From Microbacterium sp. AB (GTDB taxonomy: Bacteria; Actinomycetota; Actinomycetes; Actinomycetales; Microbacteriaceae): a stretch of 64,000 nt of DNA. The stretch lies in assembly GCF_032878875.1 (NCBI RefSeq), contig NZ_CP118157.1, forward strand, positions 868,001 to 932,000, read 5' to 3'. A program made the translations under genes and the position numbers. Below the pieces are notes generated by a model that was not told where the DNA came from, did not search any database, and saw only the letters and a program-made list of their open reading frames with translations. Of the stretch, positions 59,051 to 64,000 are shown piece after piece. Each line of letters begins with the position of its first letter. Position 1 is the first letter of the stretch.

Positions 59051-59998
59051 TCATCCGTCGGTCGCTGCGCGGTACACCGTCGGCGGCACTCCGACGTGCT
59101 CCCGGAAGACTTTGCTGAAGTGGGAGGGATCGGCGAAACCCCAGGAGGACGCGATCGAGGCCACGCTGTCGGACGCACGGCGCGGGTCGCGGAGGTCACG
59201 GCGCACATGCTCGAGGCGCCGTTGCCGAATCCACTGCGACACGGAGACCCCGCGCCGCTGGAAGAGGGCGTGCAGGTGGCGGGTCGAGATGTAGTTCGCC
59301 GCGGCGACGGTCTCGGGGCTGAGCGCGGGATCGCCCAGATGCCCGTTGATGTAGGTGTCGATGTGGAACAGAAGCTCCGATGACGCGTCGCCCCACGTCG
59401 CACCGCGCAGTTCGTTCCCGACCATCGTGGCGATGAGGTCCATCGTGTTGTGCGTGATCCGCAGACCGGTCGGCCCGTCGAGGGCGGGCAGCGCGGAGGC
59501 GATCCCGGCGAGGAAGCGGCTGACGGCGCGCGCGAAGCCCTCGTCTCCGCCGATCCTGATCGCGGTGAGAGCCTTGAGCGACTCGGGGTCGGCGTCGATC
59601 ATCCGGTGCGGGAACATCACGATGACGGAGGCCGTGTCCTCGCCGAACTCGAGCGTGTACGGCCTGCTCGTGTCGTAGAGGACGATGTCGCCCGGGGTGA
59701 GCAGCCCGGTGCGATCGTCCTGCACCAGCATGCCGCTGCCGGTCAGGAGGAGGGTGAGCTTGACGTAGTGCTCGGACGAGGTCCGGATGTCGGCTGCCGT
59801 CCTCTCGACGGTGTGCGCGCTGGCCGTGACCGTGGAGAAGAGCACGCCGTCGCTGATCCGGCCGTCGAGCTGCGCGTGGAACGCGCCTCCCGGTGCCGCG
59901 TGCACGTCGAGCGGGACGAACGAGCTCGAGACGGTGCGCTGCCACTGCGAGACGGCGGAGGTGGACTCTCGCACGGACAGCGGTGTGTTGTCGGGCAT
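59051..59998 (-). CDS. AraC-family regulator, paralogue of the one at 52288
   Basis: The 315-residue protein has an N-terminal sensor domain (HYVKLTLLLTGSGMLVQDDR, GDIVLYDTSRPYTLEFGED) and C-terminal double HTH (AAANYISTRHLHALFQRRGV, then ASSWGFADPSHFSKVFREHV). ATG 59998 (MPDNTPLSVRESTSAV) is chosen over one 4 codons upstream. A consensus TATAAT lies 38 bp upstream. With the first AraC gene it brackets the oxidative cluster and probably senses one of its substrates. Confidence 0.9.
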   Translation of the reverse strand: MPDNTPLSVRESTSAVSQWQRTVSSSFVPLDVHAAPGGAFHAQLDGRISDGVLFSTVTASAHTVERTAADIRTSSEHYVKLTLLLTGSGMLVQDDRTGLLTPGDIVLYDTSRPYTLEFGEDTASVIVMFPHRMIDADPESLKALTAIRIGGDEGFARAVSRFLAGIASALPALDGPTGLRITHNTMDLIATMVGNELRGATWGDASSELLFHIDTYINGHLGDPALSPETVAAANYISTRHLHALFQRRGVSVSQWIRQRRLEHVRRDLRDPRRASDSVASIASSWGFADPSHFSKVFREHVGVPPTVYRAATDG

Positions 59999-60035
59999 GG
60001 CGCACCTCACGTCATCGTGGGCTCAGGGAGATCTG

Positions 60036-60041
60036 ATTATA
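60036..60041 (-). promoter_or_regulatory. Consensus -10 box (TATAAT) of the AraC gene
   Basis: TATAAT on the minus strand, in the only AT-rich patch of the 116-bp gap. No good -35 lies 17 bp upstream, which fits an activator-dependent promoter. Confidence 0.5.
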
Positions 60042-60114
60042 GCCGTCGCCCGTGGCGGGGTGGCCCCCGCAACGCCATGGGCCCCCGGCCTCGACCGCGG
60101 CGACGACCGCTCGG

Positions 60115-61284
60115 TCAGCCGATGCACGTGCCGGTCGACACGGGTTCGGGCGCGTCGCCGATGACCGCGAAGACCGGCATCAGCTCGTTCGCGGTCATCG
60201 CATAGCCGACGTCGGCACGTGCCTCGTCGCGCGCGAAGACGACGCCGGCGACCTCGCCCGACTCCGTCAGGAGGGGGCCGCCGGAGTTGCCCGGGACGAC
60301 CTCCGCGGACAGCGTGTAGACCTCGCGCGGGGCGCGTGCGCTCTCGTAGATGTCGGCGACCCGCGCCGAGCCGACCGCGAGCACGCCGGCGGGGACCGTG
60401 CGGAACGGCCCTCCGTACGGATATCCCTGCACGGCTGCGGCGCTGCCCGCGGAGAGGGTCTCCACGATGGCCAGCGGAGCGGCGTCGACGTCCACGGCGA
60501 TCGCCGCCAGATCGTCCACGGGATCGAAGTACACCACGCGCCCCTCGCGCGCCGGCTCGCCCGGCAGCTCGACGACGGGCACGTCGACTCCCGCGACGAC
60601 ATGTGCGTTCGTGATCACGAGGTCGTCGGCGGCGACGAAGCCCGAGCCGCTCGAGCTCGTCCCGCACGCATAGGCGACGCCGGTGATGCGCGCCACCGAC
60701 GCGGCCGATGCGGCGAGGTCGGGATCGTCGGTGTCGATCTCCGCGGTGTCGGGAGTCGTCCCCGCCTCGAACAGCCCGCCGATCGTGGGCAGCGTGTCCT
60801 CGAGGACCGTCGAGTGCAGCCGAGCCAGCGCCTCAGCCACGGGAGCCGGGGTGAGGCGATCGATCGTGCGCAGCACCGCGGAGGAGGCCACAGAGGCGGA
60901 GACTCCCGGGATGCCCGCCGCGGCGATCCCCGATCCGGCGAGCGAGAGCGCGAGCGCGGCGGCCACGGCGCCGAGCGCGCCGCCGAGGAGACGTTCGACG
61001 ACGCGGAGCCTCATCCGGTCGGCACCGCGGCGGACGACCGAGCCGATCGCGCCGCCGACGGCGGCGCCGAGCGCGAGCAGGCCGATCGTCGTGCCGACGA
61101 CGGCGAGCCCGCGCCAGCCCGGGTCGGGGATCGCGTCGTTGACGAGCGGCGTCACCCACGGCGCGGCGGCGCCACCGGCGATGAGACCGCACAGCCATCC
61201 GAGGCCTGCGAACAGCCCTGCTCGAAGTCCGGCGACGAGCGCCGCGACCAGGACGACGAGGATCACGACATCGGCGAGGGTCAT
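60115..61284 (-). CDS. MarP-like membrane serine protease (CvpA plus trypsin-like domain)
   Basis: The 389-residue protein has four N-terminal membrane helices forming a CvpA domain (1-125), then a periplasmic chymotrypsin-fold protease. The triad by spacing to Mycobacterium tuberculosis MarP is His228 (ITNAHVV), Asp257 (FDPVDDLAAI) and Ser334 (VPGNSGGPL). Cys207 and Cys387 match the MarP disulfide that locks the active conformation. MarP guards against acid and oxidative stress and activates the peptidoglycan hydrolase RipA. All active residues are intact. Confidence 0.92.
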   Translation of the reverse strand: MTLADVVILVVLVAALVAGLRAGLFAGLGWLCGLIAGGAAAPWVTPLVNDAIPDPGWRGLAVVGTTIGLLALGAAVGGAIGSVVRRGADRMRLRVVERLLGGALGAVAAALALSLAGSGIAAAGIPGVSASVASSAVLRTIDRLTPAPVAEALARLHSTVLEDTLPTIGGLFEAGTTPDTAEIDTDDPDLAASAASVARITGVAYACGTSSSGSGFVAADDLVITNAHVVAGVDVPVVELPGEPAREGRVVYFDPVDDLAAIAVDVDAAPLAIVETLSAGSAAAVQGYPYGGPFRTVPAGVLAVGSARVADIYESARAPREVYTLSAEVVPGNSGGPLLTESGEVAGVVFARDEARADVGYAMTANELMPVFAVIGDAPEPVSTGTCIG

Positions 61285-61411
61285 CGCAGCGGCTCCTGTT
61301 CTCCGGCGGGAGGACTCACGCTACGTGCCTCTCCTCGGGCGAAGCCGGGAGACCGCCCGGATCGGTCCTCCTCGTCCGCGGTGCGCGCCTCGACCGCCTC
61401 CGTCGTCGACG

Positions 61412-62131
61412 CTAGGGAGCGTCGGGGACGGCGACCAGGTCCTCGCGCAGGTAGCGGGCGTACCCGCCCGGTGTGCGTCCGTGCTGGCGTCCGCTCGTGA
61501 GCACCCAGGCGTCGTCCGAGGCCACGATCCGGGCCCCGCGCGAGCGTGCCAGCGACACGAGCCGGACGTCCTCGTGCTCCTCGGCGGACGAGAATCCGCC
61601 GGCGTCGACGAGCGTGGACGCGCGGATGCCCAGGTTCGCTCCGTGCACGTGGCCGTTCGCCACGCCGGGGGTGTAGCGACGGAGCCATGCGGCGACCTGC
61701 TGCTCGGAGAGATCACGGAAATCCGGATGCACCGTGCCGACGACGACGTCGGCGCCGGCATCGGCCTGCTCGACCTGATGCGTCAGCCAGTGGGGCGGGA
61801 CGGCGGAGTCCGCGTCGGTGTGCGCCGTCCACACCTGTGCGAGCGGCAGCGCCCGGAATCGGTCGAGGGCGAGCCCGACGCCCGAAGCGCGAGCGGCTCC
61901 GACGCGGCGGTGGGCGACCTGTACCGCCTCGACGTCCGAGCCCTCGGCGATGGGGGCGGATGCGTCGGTGCAGGCGTCGAGCACCGCCCAGATCCGCGCG
62001 TCGATCGCGGGGTGAGCCCGACGCAGATGCACGCGCGCGGCCTGGAGCGATTCGAGGCATCCGGCCAGCAGCTCCTCCTCGTCGTGGACGGGGACCACGA
62101 CGGCGACGGCGGCGATTCGCCGAGACGACAT
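61412..62131 (-). CDS. Family 2 glycosyltransferase
   Basis: The 239-residue GT-A-fold enzyme has AVVVPVHDEEELLAGCLESL at the N-terminus, the DxD-type metal site in TAHTDADSAVPPHWL, an acceptor segment GVANGHVHGANLGIRASTLV and the catalytic-base region SSAEEHEDVRLVS. Without membrane helices it is cytosolic and acts on a soluble or lipid-linked acceptor. ATG 62131 overlaps the stop of the deacetylase-methyltransferase gene, completing a coupled trio. Confidence 0.88.
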   Translation of the reverse strand: MSSRRIAAVAVVVPVHDEEELLAGCLESLQAARVHLRRAHPAIDARIWAVLDACTDASAPIAEGSDVEAVQVAHRRVGAARASGVGLALDRFRALPLAQVWTAHTDADSAVPPHWLTHQVEQADAGADVVVGTVHPDFRDLSEQQVAAWLRRYTPGVANGHVHGANLGIRASTLVDAGGFSSAEEHEDVRLVSLARSRGARIVASDDAWVLTSGRQHGRTPGGYARYLREDLVAVPDAP

Positions 62132-63498
62132 CACAGCACCCCCGTCTCGCGGGCGACCGACGCCGCGCCTCCTCGCGCGAGCACGTCCAAGACGAAGTCG
62201 TCCTCGATGTGCCGGGCCGCACGGGTCCACTCGCGGCGCGCGGCGATGGCGGCGTGGACGTCGTCGCCGCCCAGCGGCGCCGTGTCGATCGGATGCCGCC
62301 AATGGCATGCGACGAGGACCGCGTCGCCGGCGGCGGACGCGTCGATCCGGTCGAGAGCCCGGGCGAGGCGCTCGGCCGACCAGTAGTAGCCGAGCTCGGA
62401 CAGCACGATCAGATCGAAGTCGCCGGCGGGCCACTCGTCGGGGAGCGTCCATTGCTCGAACCGGACGTTCGACGGGGCTCCGTTCCGCCGTGCGCGCGAG
62501 AGCGCCACCTCGGACGCGTCGACCGCGACGAGCGACGAGGCGCGTGAGGCCAGCTCCCGCGACGTCGCTCCGCCGGCGCAGCCGAGCTCCAGCGCCCGTG
62601 CGAAGCGTTCCCGCGGGAGCGACGCGAGCAGCAGATCCCGTTTGCGTCGTTCGTACCAGCGCGACTCGAGCCCCCACGGATCGTCGTGGCGCTCATGGAA
62701 CGCGTCGAAGTCGGCGACGCTCGGCTCCGGCGTCTCCCGATCGTCCCGCGTCGGCGACGGGGCGATGAGCACCTCGACGTCACGCGCGAAATGAGCCTTC
62801 GTGTCGGCGTGGAGGATGGCTCCGTCGGCGGGCGCGTCCGGATCGGGATGCAGCTGGCTCCTGTGCGCGGCGATCGCACGGCTCTTGGCGGCAACGGACT
62901 CCTCGTCGAGCGAGAACGCCCTCCAGCCCACCGTGTCGATCGACGCGGGATCGCCCCAGTGCCAGAGCCAGATCGGGTAGCCGACGACGGTGGCGCCGCT
63001 CGTGCGGAGGGACAGGGCGATCTCGCCCAGCACGCGGTGGTCGCGGTGGCCGTCGTCCCACCAGGGGGCCGCGATCAGCGTCCGGCCCGAGCCCCGCCCG
63101 CGCACCCGTGCGGACAGGGCCGCGGCGACGTCCGCCCGAGCCTCGCGGATGCCGCCGTCGGCGACGCCCAGGAAGTCGACGGGCGCGCCCGGAGCCAGCT
63201 CGTGGAGCGCCCTGATGAGCTCTTCACGTCGCACACGCCCGAGGTCCGCCGGGTTCGGCACGTCGGGATGGGCGGCGTCGCCGTCGGTGACGACGATCAC
63301 CGACACGGCGACGCCGTCCCGCGCGGCGCGGAAGATGAGACCGCCGGCGCCGAGGGTCTCGTCGTCCGGGTGCGCCGACAGCACGACGAGACGCTCCACG
63401 CCCGTGAGGTCGAGCGCGGGGAGGCCCCGCCACGGCGCCGCACGCTGCCACGCGTCCTCGGACGTCCCGGGATCGCGGTGGTCGAACGGGACGCTCAC
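62131..63498 (-). CDS. Bifunctional PIG-L deacetylase and SAM methyltransferase
   Basis: The 455-residue fusion starts at GTG 63498. Residues 35-250 are a PIG-L/LmbE zinc deacetylase (VLSAHPDDETLGAGGLIF with the AHPDDE motif, ADGGIREARAD, DDGHRDHRVLGEIA with the HxxH). Residues 265-455 are a class I methyltransferase of NodS type (ARALELGCAGGATSRELASR, DLIVLSELGYYWS, HWRHPI). PIG-L enzymes deacetylate GlcNAc-containing conjugates, and NodS methylates the freed amine of chito-oligosaccharides. One chain could therefore deacetylate and then N-methylate a sugar. Start and stop both overlap neighbours. Confidence 0.9.
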   Translation of the reverse strand: MSVPFDHRDPGTSEDAWQRAAPWRGLPALDLTGVERLVVLSAHPDDETLGAGGLIFRAARDGVAVSVIVVTDGDAAHPDVPNPADLGRVRREELIRALHELAPGAPVDFLGVADGGIREARADVAAALSARVRGRGSGRTLIAAPWWDDGHRDHRVLGEIALSLRTSGATVVGYPIWLWHWGDPASIDTVGWRAFSLDEESVAAKSRAIAAHRSQLHPDPDAPADGAILHADTKAHFARDVEVLIAPSPTRDDRETPEPSVADFDAFHERHDDPWGLESRWYERRKRDLLLASLPRERFARALELGCAGGATSRELASRASSLVAVDASEVALSRARRNGAPSNVRFEQWTLPDEWPAGDFDLIVLSELGYYWSAERLARALDRIDASAAGDAVLVACHWRHPIDTAPLGGDDVHAAIAARREWTRAARHIEDDFVLDVLARGGAASVARETGVL

Positions 63499-64000
63499 CG
63501 TCGGCCCTCCGCGACGGCGAGGCGCCCGAGACGCGCGAGATCGCGGTCCGCATGGTCCTGGCGGATGTACACGGAGAGGTCGGCGACGCGTCGGGAGTGG
63601 CTCTCGTCGGCGGCGACGGGCCCGGGGCCGAGAGCCGCCGCCTCGTCGTCGAGCACGACGCGGACGGATCGCGAGACGACCGCGCGGACGCGCGCCGCGA
63701 GGAGAGCGGCGTCCGCACCCGAGACGCGCTCGTCGATCTCCGCGGCGGCGTGCGCCAGCGTGCGGGATGCCGCCCAGCTCGCCGCATCCGCCCGTCCCGC
63801 GTACAGCGCGGACAGCTGGTCCGCGTCGGTTCGCGCGCCGGCGGCGGCGAGGGCCGCGACGATCGGCAGGGTCCCGCCCCACCACACCGCCGCGACGCCC
63901 ATCCCGCCCCACGTGAAGCCCGCCCGGCGCAGGTACCAGCCCGGCTCGCCGACGGGAGCGGCGTGAGCGCCCTCCAGGTCGACGGGGGCGCTGACGACCT
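63495..64000 (-). CDS. Acyl-CoA dehydrogenase-like protein, C-terminal part (runs off the window)
   Basis: About 168 C-terminal residues are visible; the frame is open to the right edge. They form the helical C-terminal domain of an acyl-CoA dehydrogenase-like protein (GWYLRRAGFTWGGMGVAAVW, YAGRADAASWAASRTLAHAA). The flavin and acyl-CoA domains lie outside. The stop overlaps the start of the PIG-L-methyltransferase gene (GTGA). In this trio it may desaturate or oxidise an acyl chain or sugar intermediate. Confidence 0.75.
   Translation of the reverse strand, partial: VVSAPVDLEGAHAAPVGEPGWYLRRAGFTWGGMGVAAVWWGGTLPIVAALAAAGARTDADQLSALYAGRADAASWAASRTLAHAAAEIDERVSGADAALLAARVRAVVSRSVRVVLDDEAAALGPGPVAADESHSRRVADLSVYIRQDHADRDLARLGRLAVAEGRR

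Overview
The window is high-GC, gene-dense bacterial DNA. The mix of Lsr2, a RamA-like GAF-LuxR regulator beside an acetate-type permease, DUF3027, a MarP-like protease, XPB-type helicase genes, leaderless or GTG/TTG starts and a tRNA gene without an encoded CCA points to an actinobacterium, most likely Microbacteriaceae and probably Microbacterium. That assignment is an inference from gene content, not from a search.

Layout. 1-21 kb is core-like chromosome: XPB helicase genes, a cold-shock protein with DUF3027, serC, a DtxR regulator, an M23 peptidase, an HNH endonuclease behind a hairpin-rich leader, tRNA-Arg(CCT), lsr2, a ramA-like regulator divergent from a DUF485/acetate-symporter pair, a cysteine-less alkyltransferase-like protein, a very large helicase-like ATPase, mscL, 5-formyl-THF cyclo-ligase, galU and an acetyltransferase. 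19.4-29.2 kb is a catabolic region. An odd amidohydrolase lacks metal ligands. A reductase and an XRE-cupin regulator diverge from a seven-gene operon (amidohydrolase, ABC ATPase, permease, THI5-like binding lipoprotein, FAD oxidase, creatininase-family hydrolase, PNPOx-family protein) across a strong inverted repeat.

30.4-37 kb, starting at the 3' end of tRNA-Ala(CGC), is an accessory island. It holds a truncated serine recombinase, IS3 and IS481 remnants, a MarR/FUSC pair, a VapBC-type toxin-antitoxin pair, a TetR/NmrA/SnoaL set and decayed gene pieces. 37-40.2 kb has an aldo-keto reductase and a DJ-1/PfpI protein, each paired with a TetR regulator and a recognisable operator.

41.1-52.1 kb is a homoprotocatechuate (3,4-dihydroxyphenylacetate) meta-cleavage cluster: hpaI, hpaH, hpaD, hpaE, a GntR regulator and a FAH-RraA fusion on the minus strand. 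Divergent from it are an MHS-type transporter and a phenol-hydroxylase-type flavoprotein, followed by an IclR regulator. 52.3-60 kb is a second oxidative cluster (hydrolase, Baeyer-Villiger monooxygenase, aldehyde dehydrogenase, GMC oxidoreductase) bracketed by two AraC regulators. It suits an alcohol to ketone to ester/lactone to acid route.

The right end has a MarP-like periplasmic protease. It also has an overlapping trio, acyl-CoA dehydrogenase-like, PIG-L deacetylase fused to a methyltransferase, and a family 2 glycosyltransferase, which looks like a small uncharacterised glycoconjugate pathway. No CRISPR array, prophage or replication origin was seen.
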